Shown here one piece after another: positions 41,568-54,500 of a DNA stretch of 64,000 nucleotides. Each line of letters begins with the position of its first letter. The stretch's first letter is position 1. The DNA lies in assembly GCF_000003815.2 (NCBI RefSeq), contig NC_049993.1:14823642-14887641 (forward strand). The letters are read 5' to 3'. A program made the translations under genes and the position numbers. This DNA comes from Branchiostoma floridae. Its lineage: Eukaryota > Chordata > Leptocardii > Amphioxiformes > Branchiostomatidae. The notes beneath the pieces were generated by a model. The model saw only the letters and a program-made list of their open reading frames with translations, was not told the DNA's origin and ran no database searches.

Positions 41568-43248
41568 ACAAAGAACTTCTGCCTAGTATATTTCCAAAGG
41601 GAACTACTTCAAAAGCATTTCAGTGAATTCAAATTCCAGGATCTTTTGACTCTGAGCCAAACACAAGGTCACAATGGCATATTTTATTTTTTCAGTACTC
41701 TTATCAAGTTACAGTCAAAGTCATAACTTTGGTCAAACAATAAACTTACAACATAGGGTGGGTATTCTAATAAGACCATTAGAAATAGAAGACAATCGTT
41801 CTATAACAGTCTATTATAACATTGAATATGACCCTGTCAACAATGATTTGGAATATGAATCTTCCTGCACTGGGAACTTGTGAAGGTTTTATTCTCACAT
41901 TTTTGATGACTCATAGCCTGAAATACTGACCTTTTATCGATTTTTCTGGTCCCTCCAGTGTGCTGCAAATGTCAAAATCAATGCTTAGAAAGTCACTATG
42001 CTGCTGAAAACGCCATAATGTAATATAAAAGTAAACCGACACGGTTGAGTAGCTTTGTATACAATAACTTATATTTATAAAGTCAAACCTGTAGTTTAAC
42101 TTGCAATTCGAGACAGATTGTAATATATGTTTTTATGGTGGGTTATTAAACGACGTTGGTTATTATACTACGATAATCACATTTCAGGACGATTGGCCTG
42201 TATCGTGACTATGAATAAAACTTCCCTTATAGTTATGATGATGATAGTTACTGTATTCATGTCTACATTCATAGCAACAACATTCTTTGAAAATTCACTC
42301 TTTCCTCTTATTTATATGCAGTTATTGGATGGTAATGAAGCTCTCATGTTAGTTTCATCAAAAACATAATTGAACTCTTCTGCAGTCCGAATACATAACT
42401 TTGTCAATGACATAAATATTGAAAAAAAATAATGTACCGCAACTTTATTTCTTTACAGATACTACGTTGGGCTCAGAGTTTGAATTAAAGTTCAATGCAA
42501 CACCTCAGCCGGTTGTTTTATTTAAATTGATACAATAGAATTGATAAGCTGACTGCATTTGCTGAGGGTGACGAATAATTGACACTTACAGGAAGCACTG
42601 TATTGATTGTTTGATCCCCTTACAGAAGTGTTGACCTTACCTTAGTACGGACACAATTTCATTAGTTCTGCGCTAATTCAGCTAGATTAGATCCTGGGCT
42701 ATGTTTAGGGATGTTCATGTAGCTCAGATGGTAACAACCTCGCAGTTGTGTTCTTGGTTCCAGTTGAAAACTAGGTGACCTCGGAATAAGTTATTTTCGT
42801 GGGGGCTACACCCTTCTTTCGAATAACAGGAGGGACTGTGTTCAAGGAGATGTCCCGGGCACATCAAAGGGGAATTCTAGCAACTCATCCCTGCAAATCT
42901 GTACCATGTTTAAAACAACAATGACACTTGCTTGATTATGCACAACAACGTAACCAGCAAAGGCATTTGTTTACTCGTTACTTCTGCTTACATTTTAAAA
43001 CCGCCAAAGATGATACGAAGAGATGGATTCCTATGTTACTGCCAATAAAGCAACGTAAACACCGTTGTTGTTATGCAGAAACTTTTAGATATATGCAATA
43101 TGTAACGCTCACTGTATGATCCGTATGGTAATCCGCTCAACAAGGTTTAAAGGTGTAACCATTATCGTCTTCTCTAAAACTCAAAAGATATATTTGATGT
43201 CTTGACAGCCGTCTTCCCCAACAAAAGAACACTTCTCGCGCCCTAAAG
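41568..43248. other. Non-coding region with SINE remnant
   Basis: No supported gene. Short + frames at 41674-41883 and 42127-42369 have hydrophobic AT-driven composition only. Contains the SINE remnant at 42708. Confidence 0.5.
42708..42910 (+). repeat. tRNA-derived SINE remnant
   Basis: 'tgtagctcagatggtaacaa' resembles a box A and 'cttggttccagttga' a worn box B, followed by about 130 bp of unrelated body. A SINE is likely; boundaries are approximate. Confidence 0.45.
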
Positions 43249-43458
43249 TACTGTATATGCATTTAAGTTCGCGGGGATTTGATTTCGCGGTAGGAGGAAA
43301 ACAACTTTTCGCGGTGGTTTTAATTTCGCGGTAACACCATCGACTGCAGTCTAAAACCATAAGGAAAAATGTTCGCGGTGGTTTTAAGTTCGCGGTGAAG
43401 TGGTCGCCGCGAAAACCGCGAACATTAATCCACCGCGAACATTTCGGCATTTACAGTA
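43249..43458. mobile_element. MITE of the 'cgcggtgg' family, copy 2
   Basis: 210 bp with inverted ends TACTGTATATGC (left) and TACTGTAAATGC (right, other strand). Several 'ttcgcgg' / 'ccgcgaa' motifs inside allow a long hairpin. Related to 18542-18819: the right end of this copy matches the left end of the other, so the two lie in opposite orientation. Confidence 0.8.
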
Positions 43459-44069
43459 TACAGGAGAAACATATGGTGCTAATCGACTTCACAAAAAGCA
43501 ACGTAGCTGCTGGGTAATGCCCTTATGAGATACTTGGAGTTCAATTGAGGTGAAGAATAGCTGTAGTCCGGATCTACTGACAAAGCCTGCCTTAGCCATC
43601 CAGTACCTTGCTAACGATTAACGCCATCGAGTCGCTATCCCCGGATATTCCCAATCCCCATAGGTATGACCATTTCATGCAAGTTGCATCCACCGAAAAA
43701 TCGTTTTCACTTCCCTAATTGAAAAATGTGGTTATGGATTCTCGCGATCAATGGCGAACAATACGATTTTAATGCAAGCCACGCGCAATAAAAATCGATC
43801 TACGTCTTTTCTATAAGCTAGAGACAAGGATACGTGACTTTGTCCGCATTTTCCGCGTCCCATGCAGATTAAGAAGCTCGACGCGCACATGTCTTACCAT
43901 CAATCAACCTTTCTTTGCCATACGACACCGCGTCTTACATCAAGGCGGGACACCTACGTGCTATGGTGATTTTTATCCCGGGATAAAGTCTTTGAAAAAC
44001 GTACAAACCCCACCTCGTGATAAAGGAATATTCATGATCACATCCATGTAGCTCCTGATCAGTTAGTAG
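43459..44069. other. Non-coding region
   Basis: No gene or clear repeat seen. Somewhat more GC than the surroundings. Confidence 0.5.
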
Positions 44070-44132
44070 GAGCTTCACAGGCGAGGTTCAGGCTCCACAG
44101 TCGAGCGTCTGGCTTCACAGCCTAGCTTCTGG
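44070..44132. repeat. Short tandem repeat, three 21-bp units
   Basis: Three consecutive units of the form 'gcttcacag.cgagcttctgg', imperfect. Confidence 0.6.
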
Positions 44133-44412
44133 TTTTAATAAGTTTCTGAAAAACAAAAACAGGAAGGGTATCCTGGTTAGAGTATCTTGCTCTCGTTTTT
44201 CCAAAAGGAGGGAATTGGGTTTCCTATTTGAGGAGGTGCCTCTCGCACGTTACAATATCATAGCTCAGGCAATAATCTACAAATAAGAAATAAAAACCAA
44301 TAGACATATCAGCATTTTGCAACAATTTACAAATGTATCTTTTATGAACTGAAAACAAAGTGACTTCTATTGAAAACAGAATAACTCCCACAATTACAGT
44401 AATCCACAATAG

Positions 44413-45182
44413 TATACTTTACTTTCTTTTCATGAAGGATTTAGACAGCGAAAGTTTTGTACTGAGGAAACTATTTGCAGAATATCAGATGTATAGCTTA
44501 AGGACTCGTTGTTATCTATAAACCCAGGTGTCGGCAATAATTCTAGGGATTATTCCCGGAAGTCAATCTAGCCATCAGAGGCGTAAAGAAGCTGTTCACA
44601 ATTGCAGGAAGTATTGGACCCAAAATTTGAATTGAAAAAAAAAATGTAGTGAGGAAAATAATTGCAACATAAGAGCTTCATAGCTTAATTATCTGTTGTT
44701 CTCTTTAAAACCAGATTTCGACAATAATTCCAGACATCAGCGCCGTTAAGAAACTGTTAACAATTTCAGTATGTATAGGACCCAGCATTTTGAATATCTT
44801 TTGATATACTTTAATTTTTTTTCATGAATATAAGGACAGCAAAGGTTTTGTAATGAGGAAATATTTGCCAAATATCAGCTTTATAGCTTACGGGTCCATT
44901 GTTATCTATAAAATCAGATGTCGACAATAATTCCAGGAAGAATTCCCGAAACTCAATCTATTCATCAGAGACGTAAAGAATCTGTTCACAATTTTGAATA
45001 TACTTTACTTTCTTTTCATAAATGAATTTGACAGTGAAAGTTTCTATTGAGGAAAATATCTCCAGAATATCAGCTTTATAGCTTAAGAATCCGTTGTTAT
45101 CTGTAAAACCAGATGTCGATAATAATTCCTGGAATAATTCCCGGAAGTCTCCATAGTCATCATAGGCGTAAAGAAGCTGTTA
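44413..45182. repeat. Tandem repeat, four units of about 190-210 bp
   Basis: Each unit has 'actttcttttcat', 'gaggaaa.tatttgc', 'tatcagctttatagctta', 'gttgttatctataaa.cca', 'cgacaataattcc' and 'gcgtaaagaagctgtt' in order. Units 1, 3 and 4 are nearly complete; unit 2 lacks part of the leader. Confidence 0.85.
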
Positions 45183-45613
45183 CAGATCTGTCCCCTTACT
45201 AAACATTCTGTCGCCTCTTGTCGAAGCTCCAGTGTCGAGGCAGCGCTATCTTATGGAACTGGCTTGCCAATTGTGACGCCGAGAGCGCCACATATGGGTA
45301 GGTGATTAATCATAAAGGTTTTTATCTGTCACTAGTGCTGGTGAGCAGATGCATATGAGTGCATTCGAGGGATAAAGGAAAAAGTTAGGAACTACAGTTT
45401 GTAACATTACGACAATAACAGACATATCTTAGAAAAAAAAACTATTTCATTATTTAAAAGTAAGCTTTGTTTGAACAGTGAAATCTGTCCATAATCTTTG
45501 ACTTTCAAATTTTCATATTGCGACATGAACAATTCAATGTGGACACATAGGCAGCAAGCTGATCTCCTGACCACATACAAAATAAAAAATACAATACAAT
45601 ATTTAAAAAAAAG

Positions 45614-45639
45614 ATATATATATATATATATATATATAT
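45614..45639. repeat. (AT)n microsatellite
   Basis: Uninterrupted at dinucleotide run. Confidence 0.9.
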
Positions 45640-45830
45640 TAGTAGAATGTAGTAGTAGATACATTTAATATCAATTACAGCTGTAAATAATAATTCAGAA
45701 TGAACTCCATCCCATCAAATTAAGTGTTTTATTGTATTGGCCTTTTGGTTACCGCCTGTCACGTTTGTGGTGGGGACTCTGTCTGGGTCACTATGTACTG
45801 AAGTTAAAGGCGTCGCTGGTTGCAAATGCA

Positions 45831-46052
45831 TTCCTAAACTCTCGAACAAAAATTATACATTCCCAAACTCCTCTCAAACATAAGATGATACATTCCCAAA
45901 CTCTCCTCGAACATAAAACGATGCATTTCCAAACTCTTCTTGAACATAAAATTATGCATTCGCACAATATTCTCGAACATTAAATGATGAATTTCCAAAC
46001 TATTCTCGAACATAAATTGATGAATCCCCAAACTATTCTCGAATATAAAATG
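45831..46052. repeat. 36-bp minisatellite, about six units
   Basis: The unit reads 'attcccaaactctcctcgaa' followed by 'cataaaatgatgc' with small changes. The 36-base period is a multiple of three, so both strands stay open and encode 12-residue repeats; I treat these frames as artefacts of the array. Confidence 0.85.
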
Positions 46053-48464
46053 CTGTCATATCCCCAACGCATAGCAACATTCGTTGTTAGGGTATATATC
46101 ATTCTTCAAATCTTTATTTTACAATGTGCCTTTAATGTTTAATATTCGTCTTCCCCAAGGCTAGTCACTCAATGGTTTTTGCGATACATTTCCGCTTGTG
46201 TACCAATAAGAGCTATCGACTATCCCAAATTAATGCATTGCTTTAGAGATCAAGCTTAACACCGAATGTGCTCAAATAGTGACTTCCTCAGCGATTTTCA
46301 TCATTTTAATGAGGTAGGGGCGGCGAAGTGGAAAAGGGATTCACATTGAAGCAATGAATGTGCCCTTAAATGCCTGTGCTTTAATCCCTTACAATGTCTC
46401 ACCATTGAAAAGTCGTCAAATGTGTCTGCTTCTCTGGGACAAATCGATGGATAAAGCCATTGGAGTGATCTTTTATGTCATACACAGGGATAGAACCTGC
46501 TAGTTTGCCATTGCAGTGTAATTTGTTACAGGCTATTAGGATCATATTTTTTATGACTAGTCAATCTCCTTTGTGGATTTTTAAATTGCTTTGGATGGTA
46601 ATCTAAAAATATGCTGTTACAGCGAATTCAGAATCCGCAATTATTAAGAGAAAATAAGTTTAGTGTTTTGGATCCAAGGCCATGCTTATCAAATTATGAA
46701 TAGCGTCTTTGAGCGCATCGTTCTTAAAATGCTACCATATGGTAAATTATACAAAGCAGGTAGACAGAAAAATCAAATACATTTTATAGATTGCAAATGA
46801 CATGTAGGCCAACCGGCAATAATGTCGTAGAATGCCAAATAAATTCCAGAGTCAAAGAATAAGATGTAACAGAACAAAGATGAAGAATATGTGTGTTAAG
46901 TCATTTATTCAACCTTACCACTTAGACTTAGTAACGAAAGCAAATACTTCCCAATTTTTTTTCTCGGTAAAATCATTTTATTTTTATTTTATTTTTAGAG
47001 GATGCTATTCATACAATCAAACCACCATGGCCCATCGTGATTAAAATGTTGCTGCTTTTCTGGCATTGACTTGTAAAACTACCAGTGACATTCATCACAG
47101 TTATCTTTTGTGACTATTGCTGTTTACGTTCTTTTGCATCCAAATAGCTTTGGTGAAGTTAACATGTCTAAAATATTACATACTAATAATGGCAATATGA
47201 TTCTCCATTGACATAATCCATTCGTTTTCTTACCGTGTCTACCCGCGCTAAGATTATAATCTGTACAGCACTGCATTGGGTAGAAGGAGGCTGATCTTTC
47301 TAGAGTAAAGTCGTCCGCGAAGTTCGGGGTTACTGGAGTTGCATGTATTACCTCAATGGGGTATTGTTTTTTTGTATGTGTTTGTTGGTGTTGAAAATTC
47401 AAAAGTCATGTTTGATCTTGCCCCCTAGTATGTAAACTTTGTACTGCAGACGAAACTCCTGTTTTGTCCATCTTTTGTCCTTGACATGGTATGATCTATA
47501 CAATAATTTTATCTAGAAATTCGGCTTTTTTAATCGTAAGGGAATTTTACCATTGAAATTATTTTGACTTTAATGCGAGTCAGTTCTGAAATTGGATGTA
47601 ATTAATGCACTCATACTTAGACTAGTTAGGGTAATAAATGTTAATGCAAACAAAACTGTTTGGTATCTATCTCAAATATTTGTTTGGAAAAATATGAAGC
47701 TAACAATATAACATGAAATAAATTATATGCACTTGGCCGTATGTGGTTACCTTAGAATTAATATGACTACTTTTATAAGTTAAAGATAAGAATCTATTTA
47801 ATTTAATATTCGGTACAACTACAGTTAAAATGACATTTTAGCCATGGGGAAAACTTTTAAGTCGTCTTGAACCTCATGTTGCAAACATTTTGAAGTCAAG
47901 CTGCCATCCGCACCCACACTAAGCTTAAAGTCCATCACTTAATGATCACACCGACAACTAACTCCTGGATCCCACCAATCAAGTCGTATCTGCACCATTG
48001 CAGACGAATGCCTTTGTTGTCGACCTCTGGAACCCCTTCTTAAAAGCGGTATTCAAAACCAACAGGGACGTATGACAAGATTTATGATCTAATTACTGCG
48101 CAAAACGTCCCCCTGCCTGCGCCTTGGTATAGGTCAATTCACTCTTCGGCGACGGCAGACGCGGTTTTCGGTCACATCTGTCGGTAGATTCTCCATAGAA
48201 CCCTTTAACATTAAAGAGAGCCAGACTTCAAGGCTTACATATTCCCAGACATCGTCAATCTTAAAGTGTTGGAAATGTAGCATGTCTGCGTGCTGGAAGT
48301 ATAAGTATCGTCTTCCTATATCGTTGGTTAAGAAATGACTTCTTGTGTTTAAATTCTTGAACAATGCATCGCTTATTTCACGGCTTCAGGACAATGCTAT
48401 AACGACCCTGTCGAGATCTTCTGTTGACCCCTTTCGATCATGTGCTGTTTTTCCGTCCCTACAG
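46053..48464. other. Upstream flank of the receptor gene
   Basis: No coding exon recognised. It presumably contains the promoter and any 5' UTR exon of the gene starting at 48474, but I see no clear TATA box or CpG-rich core. Confidence 0.4.
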
Positions 48465-48552
48465 AGAGACGGGATGGCGAGTCAGCAATTTCGTGGCCCT
48501 CAGCGCTGGAGCTTTGGGTTGAGTGCTGTCATTCTGTGCGCAATGATTGCAG
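48465..48552 (+). CDS. Exon 1: start codon and signal peptide
   Basis: The start ATG is at 48474. It is followed by a basic n-region (F6 R7 G8 P9 Q10 R11) and a hydrophobic core (WSFGLSAVILCAMIA, residues 12-26), a typical signal peptide with cleavage likely near residue 26. The exon ends at 48552 before gtaaga (phase 1). The frame is open further upstream to an ATG at 48345, but a good splice acceptor (pyrimidine tract then acag, 48446-48464) sits nine bases before this ATG. I therefore prefer a separate upstream 5' UTR exon, which I could not locate with confidence. Confidence 0.75.
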
Positions 48553-51500
48553 GTAAGATAAAACGTAAAATGTTGCTAGCACTAACGTTTTCCATGACTT
48601 TAAAGGGGCATTCTAGTACTCACAAAATTAGTATTGTACCTTATGTTTAGTCTGGCATTGTCAGACACATTGTATCCATCCATAGGCTTGGTTCTGTTAG
48701 AGGGTACTTGGGGATTAAAGTAGAAGACTGAATCCTTTTTTATGCAAAAGTATCAAATATTTACTTTATCGTATGATGTAAAATTGTATGTATTTGATAC
48801 TTCCAAAATTGATACCAATAGGAAAATACCTCAAAGTTTGGCGTAGATGCCCCTTTAGTATGCTATGGATGTTAAAGTGATTTCCTTCAGCATTATGCAT
48901 AAACCAGCGCAATACACTTGTCTTGCAAAACCTAGATTTACATATTACAGGACAATTTGATTTATTTTACCAGTTATAGTGTTCTTATACATGTTAATAT
49001 AGACATTGCAAATACATATTTTTTTGTTTCATCAATGTTAGATACCATTAGACAAAGGGCGTATTTTTATTAGTTTTGAAATATTTTTTACATTTGACCA
49101 CAATTTAGCTACAAAAAGTCCTCTGAATTCTTTTTACGTTTGACGAGATTTTATTGATTTTGATAGCGTTTGTTGTTATGCGTGTATGTAACTAGATGAA
49201 CCGCAATATTTGAGAATGAAGAAATTAATTGTATTGATATGTGGTACGTGGGTAGGCAGGCCATAACATGACCTCCAAATGATTAGACTAGCGGTTGGCC
49301 ACGGTACTGGAGAGAACCTTTGAAAACCCCTTAATAGTTTCACTTCCTACAAACTATAAAATAAAAGCAGTAGCAGCTGAACTTACATTTTCTGATGGCC
49401 AACTGCACTCAAGTTAGTAACTTATATTAACAGTGCCACATACACCGTACAGATATAAGGCAATGGTGGTCGTTTCTTTTAGCTCCCCGATCGAAGTCAG
49501 GTACCCATTCTTACGTCTGGGTGAATTGAGGAAGTCCTTGTAAAGTGGCTTTCCCAAGGTCACAACGTTGGGGGCGCGACGGGTATCGAACTCGGGACCT
49601 CTAGATTCCGGGCCTAACGCTCTTGGTAACAGTTACGCCACACACGACGCCAAATCAAATTGCCAACGTATTTTCCACGTCATTCACCATTTAACTTTTA
49701 CCGGAATGCCTAAAGCAAGACGCGTTTAGCTCTTGACGCGACGAAATTGGTCACACTAAAGCTGGCCATAGCACAGATGAATGGTGACAAATGTCCTGGC
49801 AGTTGCATTGTACTTTCTGGAATAATTTCGTCAGTTTTCTGACTAAATAAGGAATGAAGTTCTTTGTGCAAACCGAGGATTCAACGCTACCGGTATACCG
49901 GCATTTATTCGCTGGGTAACCCATATTGGTTTTAAACATGGAATTCAGGTATATGGTATAACCCAATGGACGGTATTTCAAATTACTATATATTGAAACA
50001 TAGCATACTGAAAATATGAAACCACCAAATATTTCTGAATACCCTTTGAAAAAAGTCAATATAGGTTACTCCATGAATAAAGGTGAACTAGTGGTGAATA
50101 CAACAGTCGTTCGGATGAACATCTGTCCTCTTTGGTAGGAATAGTTATTGTTGCTTGATTTTAATGAAATTATAGCTTATTGACAGTGCAGATAATACAA
50201 TACATGGTAAATCCAAGGTGCCAACATATAAATGCATTTGCACTTCTCGTAGAATACACACAGCTAACTCATATGGTTAACTAAGTATATTTCTGAAAAT
50301 ACGTTTTAAACAGCATTTTTAACAGCTACACCTAGCCGCATTACAAGATGAATAACTAATTGTTTTTACGTTTAATCTTGATTATTTTTTTCTGTTTAAA
50401 CTTTTATTTATTCTTAGAAAATGATACTCTTTCAATTGGCATAATAAGGAAAGAGGTAAGAAAATGGTATTCGTCCATCTGTATCTATTTTCATTGTTGT
50501 GAATTAGGAACTTTCGGGCACATTTGAGCAATTGCTGGCGACACGTATTCGCAAGATCATGTGTTAACAAGATCACCTATCTGCAACATTCTGAAGTGAT
50601 TGATTATGAATATTGATCCTAAAGAAGGCGCTTATGGTCCTTGAAAATTTGATTCGTTTGTACTTTTGTGCTGGTAGAAAAATTAACACTGTACTACTAA
50701 CACATATGAGCTTCCACGAAGAACTTTCTCATTCTAGTACATTTGCAATGTTTCAGTCTCTCAGACGGAGAAGGCGCTGACTGTACAGGGGATGGTAGGG
50801 GACACCGTCATGCTCCCCGGGAACTATGACCCTGACCGTGACAAACCAGTCATCGCACTAACGTGGAACAAACTTGACTCCAAAGTCGAAGGTACCAATG
50901 TTAAATAGCGTATCGTATATGTTATTTCCATCGTTTCTATAGGAAAATTCCTCGTTCTATAAAATGCCGTGACTGCTTAGCGAATAAAGACACTACAGCC
51001 CCTTGAGTAAATTCCATGCATAAGGAAGAAATAAGCCCTTTCAAAGAAGTCAAAAAGCATGTGCGGCGACAGGAATTCTAGGTAATATGTCAAAGGGTAA
51101 GGCCCCGAATTAATAAACAGTCCTTATTTTGACCATTGTTCAATTTGCATAACAATGTTTAGACGAGTTTTGTTTTCAGTTCTTGGGCCTTTCCCTTTAC
51201 ATACTACCTAGAATGAGCCATTTTAATAAAGTCAAAACGCATGTGCGGCGACAGGAATGATAGGTAATATGCCCAAGGGTAAGGCCAAAAAATTGTATCA
51301 GTACTTCCTTCGACCGTTGTTTCGATTTGCAAAACAATGTCCAGACGGGTTTTGTTTCAATTTCGGGGCCTTACCGTTTTGACATCATCCTAGAATAAGC
51401 CATTTCACAGAAGTCAGAACACATGTGCGGCGACACGAACTGTTAGTAATATGTCAAAGGGTAGGGCCCACAAAAAGAATTTGTGTTGACCATTGTTTCG

Positions 51501-54500
51501 ATTTGCATAACAATATCCAGACGGGTTTTGTTTACTTTTTGTGTGCCTTACCCTTTGACATATTACCTAGAATTCCTGTCGCCGCACATGCGTACTAACT
51601 AATGTGAGAAGGCTTATTGTAAGCATGTCAAAGGGTAGGGCCCACAAAAAGTAATCAGTCCTTGTCAAGCCCACTGGAATTCTTTCGATTTGCATAACAA
51701 TATCCAGACAGGTTTCGTTTACATTCTGTGGACCTTACCCGTTGACATATTACATAGAAGTAATATTAAATGGCATATATTTTACAAATATGTTATTGCT
51801 CTATCCAATTGCTCTCCAATACAGACATCATGGATTCCTAAATACACACTACACTGTCAGCCCCCACCCCACTTGAGATGTGCTCAAGGAAGATGGTGTT
51901 TGAAAGCACAGCTTTTTGAAGCCTTATTGTTTTGTTACACCCAAAATGGCAACACGTAAAAGTCATCTAGGTACTGCGTCATTCATTTTACCCGGCCTGT
52001 CATGTTTGAAAGCATACAGATTACAAACACTGACAAGAGAAAATCGTTACCTTTTCTTGTCAGCCAAATCCAAATGCACAAATCCAACGAAGGTACTAAT
52101 TAATGTAATGCTACCATCAAATTCGACACTACACGATTCGCATTCATAAGCTGCTGCATGCCGCCGAATCTGCAGCGACTAATAATTTGCTTGTTATGAA
52201 AAGTACAAATACTGTGACCTGTGACCTCCTAATGCCGCTTAAAGAGGGCGTCAAAAGTACTTAAAAATAGATCACAAATCTCAATATCAGATTATTTCCT
52301 GAACTTGATTTCGTTTTCCCAGTGTGTTAATTTACACCGACTACCATTCTTATCGTGTCAAAGCCATAAATTCTTTGATATATAACCGTACAGCACTAGT
52401 CCTGCTAGATTTATGTTATTTCGCTTGTTGAATCTCACCCTGTAGGTACACGGCATGTTGTCTACATGTTCACGCCCAAGAACTCCATGCCGTCTGGACC
52501 TCTAAAAGACAGAGCGGTGTTCCACAGGAACGGTTCCCTTACCATCCGGGACATCAGAGAGGACGATGAAGGACAGTATGTCATGACCTTGCTGATCGAT
52601 GCAGTAGGGCAACAAGAGCATTTCGTTAACCTGAATGTTGTAGGTATGTGAAATATCTCATTTATAACTTTGCTCCGAGACGGGCGCCGATACCAACTAC
52701 AGAACCTCTTTTACCAGTTGCAAACGTCACACTTCTGGTCCGGATGTGTTACTTAGGCTTTGGGTCATTCTAACTTGATAAGGATCAGGTGAATGATCAA
52801 AAGCTTGTTGGCAAACGCTTTCTTTTGTGTATGGATATATATCGAGGTCATAAAATTGTAACATTAGGTAATATCTGCAGTGTGTGTCAACAAGATGAAT
52901 TCTGAAGAAATTTATACATTTACTATCTTTGTAGTTCTTGATTGGACCTCGAATTGATAAGGATTTGCAAACACACTCTTGTGGCTTGTTATGGTATTGC
53001 ATAGATAATTCCGTTTTCTTTTTGACGCTTTGACGTAAAAGACGTGAAAAAAACTACACCAAGTTTTTATTTTCACCCTAGAAATCATATGTGTAACCAA
53101 ACTTCCGTCAATCGTCTTTTATAACATCGTATGTGCTTGGATTGGTCAATTTCATTTGGCAAAAAGCGATATAATGATGGTCACTTTAATCTGTGGATGC
53201 TTGTAGAATAAAACAGAATACTGGATGCTTTTTATGCGCTCGGAGCTTGTGGTTTCTTCATAGCATACTGGGAAAGGGTTTTATTTTATTTCGTGGAAGT
53301 ATTATCTATTGAAACATAACTCCCCCGTCTGGAGTAGAGTGCTTCTTTTCAATAGACACAGCACATGCCATGCGTTTTACAACCGTTAACTTTATCATTC
53401 AATGTTATGCCAATGTTCTTCTTCGTGCTCTAAAACTCAGTGATAAAGATGGCCACAAGCTGTTTTACACGTGTGCGTTTCTTCTCGTTAACGGTACGGT
53501 CCGCCATCCATCCAAGACGTTAACCGCACTATCAGTTTTTATGATAAGTCTCTTGTGAGTAATCCGCTAATCTACAAGCCGGGAACGCCATAGCGTTATG
53601 GGCTGTCAACCAGGACACAGTTTTGTGGTTTCCGATGATAAAAATCATCATTCAATTAACCTTGGGTCACGCAGGTGCGAGTACGGGGGTAACTCTGTCT
53701 CATAGGATGTTACCTTTCTACGATATTGCGGACGGAATGTGAATGATGTATACGGCAGGATACATGAGTTTGAAGATATATAACGACAGATAACTTGCTC
53801 AGTGTTGCCAATTTAGAAATAATTTCTTGGCATGAGCAAAATACTGATTTTTATTACCGGAAATAAAGCGAAATTGCAACTGAACAATGGATTTTTAGAA
53901 TACATGGCCTAATAGGTACGAAGACAGTGAAGTAAATGGAGTCCTAGATTCTGAGGCGGTAGAGTTATGGTATTCGAAGGTGAAGGCCGTCCCTCTATCT
54001 ACCCTTTCAATCTCTTTTATCTATCCGACCAAAGTAGATACCCGTTTTAACACGTGGCTGGAGTGAGGAATGTCGTGTAAAGTGTCTTTCCCAAGGACAC
54101 GGGGTCTAGTCAGGAATGCAGGAAATTGAACTCGTGATCTATGGCTTGCGTATCTGGTAGCCTAGGCATTGGACCTTTTGACTCTGTTCCATGAGATATT
54201 TAATTGTACATTCTTACAATATATCTTAAAGCCACACAAATTTATAGATCCGTGCACTCATTGATTTTCGCCTGATATTTTCATTTTCTTATTCAGATCG
54301 ACCAAAATTGGTAAATAAGACGAGTTTTAGCCTTATAATTGTATTAATAATTGACACTAGATGTATAGCATTGACTGTAGTTGCAGAAGAGAAACTTGCT
54401 GGGGAACTATAAGAGTAGCAACAAAATGGAACCCACTTTCATCAGCGCAGAACGTGTTAGTATGACCAAAAAGGGATCAGGGCACTTAAGGCGTAGACAT

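Noticed and set aside
45732-46031. 12-residue repeat proteins on both strands
   Set aside because: A 36-bp minisatellite keeps frames open on both strands; no sign of selection for coding.
1-48000. CRISPR array or prokaryotic operon
   Set aside because: The repeats lack regular short repeat-spacer structure, and the window is clearly eukaryotic.
48345-48473. Start of the receptor at the upstream ATG 48345
   Set aside because: It would put 43 mostly polar residues before the signal peptide, and a good splice acceptor lies between it and the ATG at 48474.
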